This document shows, one piece after another, positions 1 through 10,494 of a DNA stretch of 64,000 bases. The number at the start of each line of letters is the position of its first letter. Within the stretch, counting starts at the first letter, position 1. A program made the translations under genes and the position numbers. Origin of the DNA: Latrodectus hesperus (Eukaryota; Arthropoda; Arachnida; Araneae; Theridiidae); contig CM075855.1 in assembly GCA_037975125.1 (NCBI GenBank), forward strand, positions 84,457,392-84,521,391. The letters run 5' to 3'. The notes beneath the pieces are model-generated. The model had not been told where the DNA came from. It saw only the letters and a list, made by a program, of their open reading frames with translations, and made no database searches.

Positions 1-769
1 TGATATGAAAAACTATTTATTGGAAGAAAGAAATTATAATTAATTTTAATAAATAGAGGGATTAAGTGTTTAAAAAATTTAAAAACAAACAAAAATCAGA
101 AAATATATATATATAAATAAACCAATCATTCTTATCTCATTCACAAATGGTTATTTTGATCAAAAACATTTTATTCGTTTATAATTTCACAATCAAAACA
201 CATTTTATTTGTTAATAATTTTGAAACTCCAGTATTTTGGTTAAACCTGAATGTGATTTGCATAATTCTACAAGCATCAGTATTCTTGAATTAGTAGTAA
301 ACTTTCACTTTTATGTTTTTGAGCCAGAAAAGATAAAATATAATTTAAAATACTTGTCTTTTTCAAATTGATAAATAAATACCTCTTAATTTATAATTCG
401 GGTTTATGTTGTGTAACTATTGTTAAATAAAATGATTTTTAAGTTAAAATATGTCCTTATTCATAGTTAACTGTATAATGTTTTATTACTTATAACTTGC
501 TTTTGCAAAAGTTGTCAGTTGAATAAGTCCACTTCTTGAAGATTGTCATTTTCATATTTTTGCTTAACTTTGTAATATGTATATGATGATTAAATCATAC
601 TTTGAGATAAATGATATTGAAATATTTTATTGCTCTAGAAGATTGGAGTGCACTGAAAAACATTAGGCATTAGAGAGAATAGTATCTTATTAACACTAGG
701 TGTAAATGATTTTTCTGGTGAATATGAGTGCAGTTGTTTGATTATATGCATAATTTATTTTCTCTTCAG
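1..769. other. AT-rich sequence without recognisable gene
   Basis: AT-rich DNA with short homopolymer runs and an (AT)n stretch near 106-116. No open frame with protein-like composition and no repeat signature was seen. It probably belongs to an intron or intergenic DNA upstream of the visible LIMK exons. Confidence 0.5.
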
Positions 770-981
770 AATATTATATAGTGATCCTGAAATTCATGAA
801 AAGCAGCTAAGATATTTAGGTAATGTATGTGTACACATGCTATTAAAACTATGATATTTTTCACCAATTAAAATGAAGGTGTTAATCGAAATATCGTCAA
901 TTATCTTACTTTTTTATGTCAGGTGGTGCTGCAAAATATTGCTTCTTTAGTAATAAATTAAATGTTGAGGAGTCATTATGA
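770..981 (+). CDS. Candidate pair of small exons of an unrecognised gene
   Basis: A pyrimidine-rich acceptor (TCTCTTCAG ending at 769) is followed by a 50-nt open stretch to a donor at 820 (G|GTAATG). A second acceptor (ATGTCAG ending at 922) opens 923-981, which ends in TGA. The phases match: the split glycine codon gives ...EIHEKQLRYLGGAAKYCFF... and then a stop. The peptide looks more protein-like than its surroundings, but I do not recognise it and it does not fit LIMK. If real, it would be the C-terminus of another gene, oddly placed within or just upstream of LIMK. Short open stretches with passable splice sites also arise by chance in AT-rich DNA, so this is weak. Confidence 0.2.
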
Positions 982-1295
982 CCATGATACTTTCCAGGTT
1001 TGATTCTCTGTAATTATTTGAGTCCTAGCTAAATAGTGGGAGATGGACATTGTATTTTTGCTTTCTTCAGGCCAATTTTGAGATAAATACCATTTTTTTC
1101 CTTTTTAATAATGTCTGTCTGTGAAAAATTCTCATCATAGCTTGTAGACAGTCTGTGACAGTTATTCCAATGCCCTTTTATGCTCATCAACTGTTAGGCT
1201 ATCTGTTATGTACTGTCAAGTGATAAGCTTAAAATACTGTACTGAGTAATCAAATTTTTAAGTGGCTCAATTAAGGTGTAAAGCTGATTATCTTT

Positions 1296-1440
1296 AGTGT
1301 TGTGGCCTAGTAATTGGAGGACTGTCCTTTGAATGAAGGGTCCTGGCTGAGTCCCAGCCACTATTTTTCAGTAGGTGGTAGAAGTTGTCATTTAGTTTTC
1401 TGCACGTTCCTCTATCAGTATGGTGATTAGGAATTTACTT
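1296..1440 (+). mobile_element. tRNA-derived SINE-like unit
   Basis: The segment has a polymerase III A-box-like sequence (TGGCCTAGTAATTGG, about 1302-1316) and, about 30 nt further, a B-box-like sequence (GGCTGAGTCCC, about 1345-1355). The spacing is shorter than in a normal tRNA. It stands out from AT-rich surroundings by composition. No target duplication was found and the 3' limit is a guess. It differs from the two other SINE types in this window. Confidence 0.4.
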
Positions 1441-1905
1441 ACTTTTCTCCTTTAGGAGATATAAGCATAGCCCACTATCTATGAAATTTTTTTCTGGAAG
1501 GTAAAGGTACAGCAAATATTCATATGACTTATAATAGCCTTTAGCTGTTACTACATGACTCATGTTGTCAAATGACTTGATGTTCTTGTGAGTGGTATTA
1601 ATGCTTCTTATTTACAAGGTTAAAAACAAAATTTGTAATCCAATTCCTTTCTACAGTTATGTGATATTTTTATATCTAACATATCTATTATATATAACAT
1701 AGCTAACATAACAATTTATGTAAAATAATTGAAAGTGTTATTAGTGATTGTTTATAGTTTTATAAGTTATTGTTAATAAATAATCATTTTGCATAGTATA
1801 AAAATGATACAGGAGAATGCCATTAATATTTCTTTTCCAAAATACATTAGTTTAATAATCATCCATCTACTTTATGTTTCTTTAATTAATACATTTGTTA
1901 TTTTA

Positions 1906-2200
1906 CACTGCTGGCCACCCAAAATGAATCACATAGAAAGATCAAAGATATCATAAGACAATTATTTGGCAGATAATTTGTTATATAAATATCACATTAT
2001 TGAAACTAATAATGAGATTGAAAGAAAAGCTTCTTGGGAAGTGAGGATGACAATCAGTAATTATTGTAGCTACCATTGTTCTTAATAACTCTTGCCATAT
2101 GCCTTGGTATAGAAACAAACTTGGGTTGAATTCCTGGGATTAGCAGTCCATGCTGCTTCCTCATATTGTCAAAGTTTTCCGGAGTAACAGCAGATATCGC
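1906..2200 (-). mobile_element. Tc1/mariner transposon remnant, C-terminal end
   Basis: At 1904-1905 a TA is followed by CACTGCTGGCCACCC, the same terminal inverted repeat as the two Tc1 copies at 34529 and 37329/38389. Just inside, on the minus strand, lies a peptide ending FVSIPRHMARVIKNNGSYNNY and a stop at 2054, which fits the usual Tc1 transposase C-terminus (a MPRRV...NNGGY pattern). Only the last part of the transposase survives; the DDE core and the other terminal repeat are absent. It lies upstream of the first visible LIMK exon, probably in an intron. The upper boundary is uncertain and could reach about 2260. Confidence 0.65.
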
Positions 2201-2476
2201 TTCACATTTTACATGGCAACATGAAATATAGGGAAATAAATGCAACTTCACTAATAATATCAATTTAATTTTACTATCTCAGTAGCACAACAGCCATGTA
2301 GGCCAAAGTCTGCAGTTCTCATATATGTTTTCTTGACTGACAGCCCTGGGATATGATCATTCTATTTCTCTAAAGAAAAATTAATGTCTAAAATTATATT
2401 GAAACCTTGCAGAATTATGCATTAACATGTTACAACACTCAAATATTTTGAGATTTAATATGTTAATTATTTTTAG

Positions 2477-2707
<231 letters not shown>

Positions 2708-3133
2708 TAGTCATTTGTGAATAAAACATTTCTATCATTTTAATTCTACAGTTTTATAATTAATGATTTAAATGGAATTAAAATGCTAATACTATACATA
2801 TCATAGTTTAATGAATTGGTAGAAGCATGCCTCAGTGCATATAAAAGCATAACTATCTGCTATTCGACATTTAATTTAGGTTTTTTAATTTCTTTGATCC
2901 AAAAGAAAAAAAGTCCTATGTTTATAATAATTGTGAATTTGTACAAAAAAAGTTAAATTAATTTCTCAATCTTCATTACTTCAGTTGGATAAAAGTGAGA
3001 TGACTGGCTAAATTATATTTTTTAATGAAAATTACAACAATATTGCTTAAAAGCAAAAATATATTAACAATTGTTATTTTGTTTCTGAGTTAATCTTTAC
3101 TATAGCAAATGTTATGGCAACTGTTAATTTCAG

Positions 3134-3288
3134 ATAATTGGAAGAGTATTGGCTGATCCAGATTATCTGCCAAGAAGTCATGATTTTGGATTGAATACTG
3201 CTGTTTTCAAGGAAAAATTTTGTGCCACCTGTCCCGAAACATTTTATAAAATTGCCTTCCTTTGCTGTGATTTAGATCCTGAAAAAAG
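3134..3288 (+). CDS. LIMK: LIM-domain kinase, C-lobe exon
   Basis: A 429-bp intron (2705-3133) precedes this exon; the acceptor is TTAATTTCAG. The translation [20 protein letters not shown] continues directly from the previous exon and matches the strongly conserved LIMK motif [13 protein letters not shown]. It then runs to CCDLDPEK and ends two bases into an arginine codon (AAAAAG|GTATAC). The cysteine-rich stretch ([17 protein letters not shown]) corresponds to the substrate-lobe helices of LIMK. The 2-nt overhang is completed exactly by the first base of the exon at 9000, which supports both boundaries. Confidence 0.95.
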
Positions 3289-3948
3289 GTATACAAAAAT
3301 TCTTTTTCATTTATTCCATATTAAAAAATTTAATTCTTTCTTCTAAAATGTTATGTTTTAAATCTGGGATATTTGAAATCATAGAGCTCCAAAAACTCTT
3401 AAAAATGCTCGATAATGACTTTTAATTTTAAAAATATTTTAAGACTCTTTAAACTGATTTTTTGCTTCAAAGTTTCACAAAAGTAATTTTTGTTCTGATG
3501 AGCCTGAATGTTTATCCTACTTCCATTCTCAACATGAAAATTTACAGAAGTATAAACTTGACATGTTTTTAACAAAAATAATTTTCTGGAATGTGTAGTG
3601 TATAGAAGTTAATTTCAATATAGTTGAAAGTAAGTTCATTCCATTTTCTATTTTTCATATGTCAACATATTGCTTGCTACTACCCAATTTTTTATTGATG
3701 GTTTATTGTCAGCGATATTCTTTCCATTTAGGTCAATGATATTTTGTTTAAGGATTTAGAAAATACTGATTGTTATTGCTTAGGTTTCAGTTCAATAATT
3801 TATGGATTTGATTTCCATTTTTCGAGCATGGATGTTTGAAATAGTTTGATATCCACTTAGAAAGCAGCTCCAATCAAATTAGACTTGATATACTAAGTAT
3901 GACCATTGAGTGCAAACCAAAATATTGAAAATTGGTTGTTTATTATTA

Positions 3949-4040
3949 TGTTGTTGTTGTTGTTGCTTATCCTCCATGTCTGACGGAGTCAGACTAGATC
4001 CACGAGTTCGTTGACTGTAAGGAAGTCGAAGACTAAAAGA
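3949..4040 (-). mobile_element. 3' tail of RNase H-type non-LTR retrotransposon
   Basis: The minus strand matches the end of the element at 36382-36861 nearly base for base. It covers the last codons, the segment around GACTCCGTCAGACATGGAGG and a terminal (AAC)n run, seen here as (GTT)n at about 3949-3965. It is a severely 5'-truncated copy of about 90 bp inside the LIMK intron. GTTTATTAT occurs on both sides (3938-3946 and 4044-4052) and may be its target-site duplication. Confidence 0.85.
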
Positions 4041-6789
4041 TTCGTTTATTATAAATGTAAGAATTTGCTCTGTGAGAATTGAACTTTAATTGTCTGTCAA
4101 AATGCTCCCTATTTATCTAACTTTAAGCACAAAAGGGGTAATCAATTATTTTTATTAATATTATAGAGGGTTCATACAATTCCTGGATACTCTTTGAAAT
4201 TCTTGTTATTCGATTATTTTATCCTGTTCCCAGAAAATTCTTGAAACTTTAAATTGACCTCTGGAAAGTAATAAATAATTCTGTGTGATTTTTATCTCAT
4301 TTTAGACCAAAGATAGAAATGTTATAAAATGTATTATTTTCATTGAAAGAAGCTTAAATTACATTAAAACATACAAAACAGCTTCTTGCATTAATATTTT
4401 ACATTTAGAAATAAAATGGTCTATATATGCACCATTGGCCAAGTGAATTAACAAATAATTTAGTTGAACAATTGTCTTATATAGTTAAATTTTTATATTC
4501 ATAAAACTTTTTATGTAAAGCATTTTGAATTCTAATGGTTTGTCCTTTGATGTACATATAAATCTTACGGTTTTTGTAAGGTTTATATCGCGCACTTTTA
4601 GACTTTCTTATGTTCAATATTGTCATTATGTATTTTTTTTGGTAGAGCTATGGAAAATGGACAGCTTATATCTAGGTGTGCTGTTTGTTATTTATTTTCA
4701 CCAGATCCATTTATGTTGCATTCAGTTTTTAATTGAGCAGTCGAGAGTTAAAAGTCTATATGTGTCATCTTTGTGAAGTAAATATTTTGTATAACTTCCT
4801 TCAATTTACTATAATGTTATCAATCATATTTTTAAATAATGAATTTATAAAAGTTGAAAACATTTTTTTAAAGGAACAGAATGCATCATTTAAAACGTAA
4901 AACATCCTGAACAATAAAAAAGTAACTAGGTGGAAATTTAAAAGAAAATTCCAAAAAATATTAACATTAATAAGATATTAATATGCACACACACTTATTT
5001 ATGTCATAGTTAGAAATATCAGTTTTTAATGATTAAAATAAAAGAAATCAAATTAATAAAAATGTTCTATAATTGTTTTGTGCTTGTTTTGTTTGAATAT
5101 TCTTATTTTGATCGAAATCCTTTTTATACATATTTCAAATACACAATAAATTAGTAGAAAGCAGCCACATAAACCAGTTTAAGAATTCTAAAAATGCACA
5201 TGATTATGCAGTCAGGCTAAATTTGGCAACTTTTTCCACCTTAGCTCTATAAAAGTAACATTATTTACTATTCATTTAACTTTATTCAAGATGCTGTTTC
5301 ACCACAAAAAGAGTTCTCAAATGTAAATCAAATAAAAATGCCTTTATTATTAAATGTTGAAGCCTTAATCATTTCATCTGCATCCCAAGTTCATACAGGT
5401 AGCATAGGCCAAAGATATGTTAAAATTGGCCATTTATAAATCAATTATCTGAACTCACATGCTTAAGTATGAAATGCAAAGATAGATTTATGAAATTACC
5501 TGCTGAAATTTATAAAAAGCATCTATAAATTTTAATTTTAATTTAGTCTGTTTCAAATTTTTAATAATTTTGTTCATTTAAAATTATTCCTTGCACCTTA
5601 ATTTTTTATCTATTACTTTTAATATTTTTCAGTTTTTATTTAGTAAAAGCACATATTCTTTTAAGTGTGGGCTTTAAGAAACATCAAATCATTGCATTTT
5701 TACAAAGCATTCGTTGAAAAAATGTGATGGATTTTTGGAAAAGTAGTAGTAAAATATCAGGAAAAAAATTTTTTTTTTCAGAAATTAAGACATGGAAATA
5801 TAATGCATATTTAGTTTGATGTATATCATCGTAAGTGTTGTGTTAAAATTTTCTAGACAGATTTCAACAATGTTTGAAACCAAGGGCAACATTTTTACTT
5901 TTTATAATAAAACGCAGAAATATAATATTTTAAAAAAAATATGGTAAGAATTATAAAACTTATGTATTTAATAAAAACGCATACATTTTTCCTTAAAAAA
6001 ATTGTCTTGCATTAAAATTAAGCTTTTTTGCTTTCAATGTCCTGTTTTCCTGGACAGTATTATTGTCCAACAGTATTATTAATACTCACACACATCCATA
6101 ATTAGCTTTACAAGGGTTTCATATCACCATTAATTATGTTGTACATTAATTATAATACAATAATATGTAATGCTGGTATAATATTTATTACAGCATGATG
6201 TAATAATGGTGTAACAAAAATGTAACATATATTTTAAGTTAGATAGAGACCAAAATCCTAATATGAGTTTCAAGATATTCCATTCAAATTAACTCCAGAC
6301 AAAATTTTGGCAGATAAACAAAATAAAGATTTTATTTGTATAGATTTAAGCAATTAATATAAGCAGCTTTGATTAATTAAATGAAGTTGATCCTATTGTA
6401 TTATAGAATCATTTAATAAAGTAATCATTATTTTAAATCTAATTTAAATCAAAAATATTTAAATCAATCTAATTGAAAGAGTTAGGGATTTTATAAATAT
6501 TTATCTCGATTATCATTTTAAAATATAGCTAAAAGGTATTATGTGTACAAAATTATGGATATAGTAGACTAAAAATTGTACGTAGAATGATATTTATTCA
6601 GTGTGTATGTGTGATTGTTGGCACCTCTTGAAAAAAAATTTATGGCTCCTATAATTAAGTTTCATAAAAGCTATTACCTTCAATACAGATAAATCACATA
6701 TTTAACCAAACGTAATAAAATTTCTTTTCTATAATAAATTAAATTAAGTATATTCACTAAAAAAGTGTATAAGAGTATGCACTTGATAG
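4041..6789. other. AT-rich intronic DNA
   Basis: This is the LIMK intron between the exons at 3134 and 9000. I see only AT-rich, low-complexity sequence with no coding region, terminal repeats or RNA gene. An open frame at 4525-4776 has hydrophobic, AT-driven composition and is not treated as a gene. Confidence 0.6.
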
Positions 6790-7700
6790 TATCTGGCAAA
6801 TGTTTGTCGATCAACAAAGCCCTAGTCTAAAATGTAACCCAGATATTTAATGTTTTTAATATAGCTTAGCTGTGTTCCATTCATGAAAATCTTAGACTTA
6901 TAATTGTAATGTGTCTATCTGTGGTAAAGAATATTACAAATGATGAAGTATTAAAAGTCAACTTGTGCGCACTTCAAAATAATGATCTTTTACAAGAGCA
7001 CTAGTTAGGTTTTGGTCACTTGCAACTAGTATCTGAACCAGAGTGTCAGATGATAATATCAGCAAAGATTCCCATTTTGCATTTATTAGAGATCTTGCTC
7101 TTAATAGCAGCAATATAAAAAGAAAAAGGATGGGGCTTAAAACTAAACCCTGCTGAACATTGTCTCAAGCCAAATGGGTCAGATTTGGAATTATTGTACT
7201 TAACTCTGATGGATCTATTCCAAAGAAAGTCTTAAATCCAGGGGAAAACTCTGCTTTTAATACCAAAAACACCATAATGTTTAGTAATCAGCAATTGCTG
7301 CCAAACAGTATCAAAGGCCCTAGATATATCCAAAAGAACAATGGCTGTATGGTTAGTAGGCTTCATTTTCTGTGCATCTTAGGCACTCTTACAAAAAACA
7401 AAATCTGGTTGGTCTATGGTACTATGCCTCTTCTATATTCATATTGTTCCCTAGGCTGCAAATCACCAATATTCATATGGAGTTTTAACCTGTGTGCTAA
7501 GAATAAGTCTCTCCTTAAGTTTATATACAGGAGGTCAATGCAATAGGTTTATAGTTTCTGAGGGAGGTGGCATCCTTAATTGGATTTAAGATACTGATAG
7601 TAAATGTTCTTTTCCATTTACGGGCGAAATGACAAACCTCTAAGAGAGATTAAAGAAATCTGTCTTGCCTACTAGGGGTACAAAATGATCAATCATATTG
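6790..7700 (-). pseudogene. Decayed non-LTR reverse transcriptase
   Basis: Reading the minus strand and stepping over stops and frame changes gives a run of reverse-transcriptase motifs in the right order. DATSLRNYKPIALTSC (about 7590-7510) is the fingers motif. AIVLLDISRAFDTVW (about 7350-7300) is motif A with the catalytic aspartate. A degraded motif C reads GIFAD followed by III (about 7070), with the second catalytic aspartate lost. The thumb motif NIKYLGYILD lies near 6830-6860. At least five in-frame stops occur, including two within 10 codons of motif 2. It is an old, dead insertion lying antisense in the LIMK intron. The clade (jockey-, I- or CR1-like) cannot be settled by eye. Confidence 0.75.
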
Positions 7701-8830
7701 TCATGAATGTCATCAGGAATTACTCATATCCATAACTTTTAAAGCAACATTGTGTTTATTCACAGAAAATTTATCCGTGAAAACCGGATTACCAATGCTT
7801 GAATAATGAATCATTCTTTTGAAATTATTTTTGACAACATTATTTTTTATTAAATGTTAATTTCCTCATATCTTTATAATATTCATATATATAATTATAT
7901 ATTCATAATTAAAAGATATTGGCTGCAGTTTTGTCGTCTTGTGATATTTTGTTGTCTGGTGCAAGGAGTTATTGAGATTGAATATGACAGGGATTTAGCT
8001 AGATGCCATAATTTTTTGTTAAGATTTCTGGCATCGATGTTGCTACACAACATCATTCCTGTAAATGTTGTTACATGCCTTCCTTTTATGATTAATATAT
8101 AGCTGTTTAATAGCAGCATTAAGCTATATAGCATCAATTTTGTGAGCAGTTTCACCAGACTTGGGCAGCGTCCTGTGTAATACATTTCTCTTTAGAATGA
8201 GGGCTCTTAATTAAGAGGCCTGAATTTACTTTAATAGATTTTAGGCATCTGAATTTACTGATAGGAAAGATTAGTAATGGCATATTTGAGGGTATGCCCC
8301 TTCTCCAGATCGTCAGTGAGTGTCCTTATATTAAAAGCTCTTTCAATAATCAGTCTGAAATCCCATTTTGTCGTTTCAAAATTCCAAAACTTCCTGTGGA
8401 TTGTTATAGACTTTATGTGTATACTAGTCTGCCTATTTATTAGAATGAGCAGATAATATCTCCCAATTCTAGCAAGTATAGTCCAGTTGTAATGTTGTTA
8501 AAACTAAGGGCTGACAAAAGAAAGCTTTGGAAATTCCATAACTAAAAGACGTACAAGTAGGAGAATATAAAAGTTGTAGGAAATTTTTATGTTTATAAAC
8601 ATTAGCATTGAATTTTTTTTAAGTGCAATTGCTAAACAAGTTGTATTGCACATTTTACATGGTAAGGCTTCATTCAGATTACTAAAAAAGGTAGTGAGAT
8701 AGATTCCCGATTTAACTAATTTAACCTGTTCACTAATGCAGCTGGCACTTTTTAAATAATCATACATAATGGTTGTCACACAATGTCCTCTTTTTGCTAC
8801 TGTTTTATGATGGAATATCAAATAATTTAA
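7701..8830 (-). pseudogene. Possible 5' portion of the same decayed non-LTR element
   Basis: Upstream of the reverse transcriptase on the same strand, composition stays less AT-rich and broken open stretches continue (7895-8185 and 8504-8821). These fit the region between endonuclease and reverse transcriptase in a non-LTR ORF2. No diagnostic endonuclease motif (such as SDH) could be read, so this is a continuity argument only. Confidence 0.3.
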
Positions 8831-8999
8831 AAATGAATATATTTGTACATTGATAAATTACTTACTATATCATATTTTTGTTAGATCTTTAGTTTTCCTG
8901 TTGAATATCAAAGGAATTATGTTTATGTTAGTAAAAATGTATGTATGCATAAACATAATTTTTTGTGTAGATTTTACACTGTATTATATTAATGTATAG

Positions 9000-9246
9000 A
9001 CCACCATTTGAGCAACTTCAACCATGGTTGCAAGGTATGGTCATTCATTTTGCTGTTGGTGCAACATTACCAGAAGAAATGGTCAATGAAGTACTCAATT
9101 ATTGCCAGAGGAGTCCACCATCATCCTCTTCTGAGTCAACTCCTGAAGCTCTGGTCCATAGCACTACCTGTCCAAGTCTTCATACTTTAACTAAACATGA
9201 TGATGGTAGTTTTGATACCTGTAATGCTGTTACTTATCAGCTATAG
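9000..9246 (+). CDS. LIMK: LIM-domain kinase, terminal coding exon
   Basis: The acceptor ATGTATAG ends at 8999. Base A9000 completes the arginine codon split across a 5.7-kb intron (3289-8999), giving the LIMK motif DPEKRPPFEQLQPWLQ at the end of the kinase domain. A low-complexity serine/proline tail follows (SPPSSSSESTPE), and the protein ends NAVTYQL with TAG at 9244-9246. The C-terminal tail after the kinase domain is about 60 residues and is not conserved with vertebrate LIMK as far as I can judge. The stop codon is immediately followed by GTAAAG, a good splice donor, so the transcript may continue in a downstream 3' UTR exon. Confidence 0.9.
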
Positions 9247-10486
9247 GTAAAGTAATTTTTAAAATATTTTGTAATAATTATTGCATTAACATAAAATCTT
9301 TTGTGAAAAATGGAAAAATTTAAGTAAGTAAATGTATAAAAAATTGTAATTGTATAAAAAATAATTGTAATTGTATAAAATTGTATAAAAGTAATTGTAT
9401 AAAAAAAGTTTATTAGAAAGGATAATTGTATTTACAAATTATTGAAAAATTATATCAGTTGAATTAGCCTATAGCAACTTTCAATAAATTTTATAATCTT
9501 CACATTTATACTTTCAGAGTCTCATCTAATTTGCTATTCTCTCACATTATCAATTTCTTACATGTTATTTTTAGTGAATTACTAATTTTTCTATTCTAAA
9601 AAATTTTCTCTATTTGATTGCCATAAATTTTGCAAACTTCTGTTATGGCCAAAATTGTCATGTGAAATTATGAAGTTATTAACAAATCTTGAAATAAAGA
9701 TTTTATTATCACTTGCTATAATATTTTTCTTCTATTCTATTCTTAGTTATGCCTAGATATGCAATAATAGTACCTAATAAACATTAAAAATTAATACAAT
9801 AAAATCAAAAAATGATTATGAATTTAATGATTTGCAGTAGTATGTTGATGTTTCCTAATTCAACAAACTGTTTTAAGGGCCCTTGGAAATCCTGGAATTT
9901 TGAATTGACTCAGAAATTACTCCTGAAATTTTTATTTACCTTTATGCATTTATTTTTGTAAGAAAATATTATAAAATTTTTGAGTTTTTTGTTTTAATAT
10001 TTTAAAATTTTCTGCAAAATTGTCCAAAAACAAAATTGAGTGCTAGCATTTAATTTTACCACTACATGGCAACACGATTGATATTAGATATTTGTTGTAT
10101 TCATGACTGTTAAATAAATTATGGTTGCAAGGTATCCAAATAAATGTATCAAGATATAGTTCAGCTACAATAGTTTCAAAACGATCTAGTTCAGTCAGGC
10201 ACATTTTGAAAATTAAAAAGAAGTGTGTGTAAGATGACATAAATGAACTTGAAAAATCTAAAACACAGTATGCTGAGGAAGTTGAAAGAACTGGTAAAAT
10301 AATTACAAATTCAAGTATGTGTCACTGTGATGCTTCAGAAAAGCAACAATTATTACTCAGTATTAATAATGGATTGTAAGCACAAGCTTTAATTTATTGT
10401 TAGAATTTTACATTTTCTAACAATATTTTTATGTATAAATTACCAAGAAATGTGAAAATCTATTGAATGATTAAAGAAATAGAAAA
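9247..10486. other. AT-rich DNA downstream of the LIMK stop
   Basis: This is 3' UTR or the first part of a 3' UTR intron. A local tandem array of AATTGTATAA-like units lies at about 9340-9405. No coding region was seen. Confidence 0.5.
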
Positions 10487-10494
10487 GTCTAGAC

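Noticed and set aside
2054..2263. Minus-strand frame considered as a host exon
   Set aside because: Its C-terminus fits Tc1 transposase and it lies just inside a Tc1 terminal repeat.
4525..4776. 83-codon open frame within the LIMK intron
   Set aside because: Hydrophobic chance frame; no matching splice sites that would fit it into LIMK and no recognisable domain.
7160..7546. 128-codon plus-strand open frame
   Set aside because: It is the complement of the decayed reverse transcriptase read on the minus strand.
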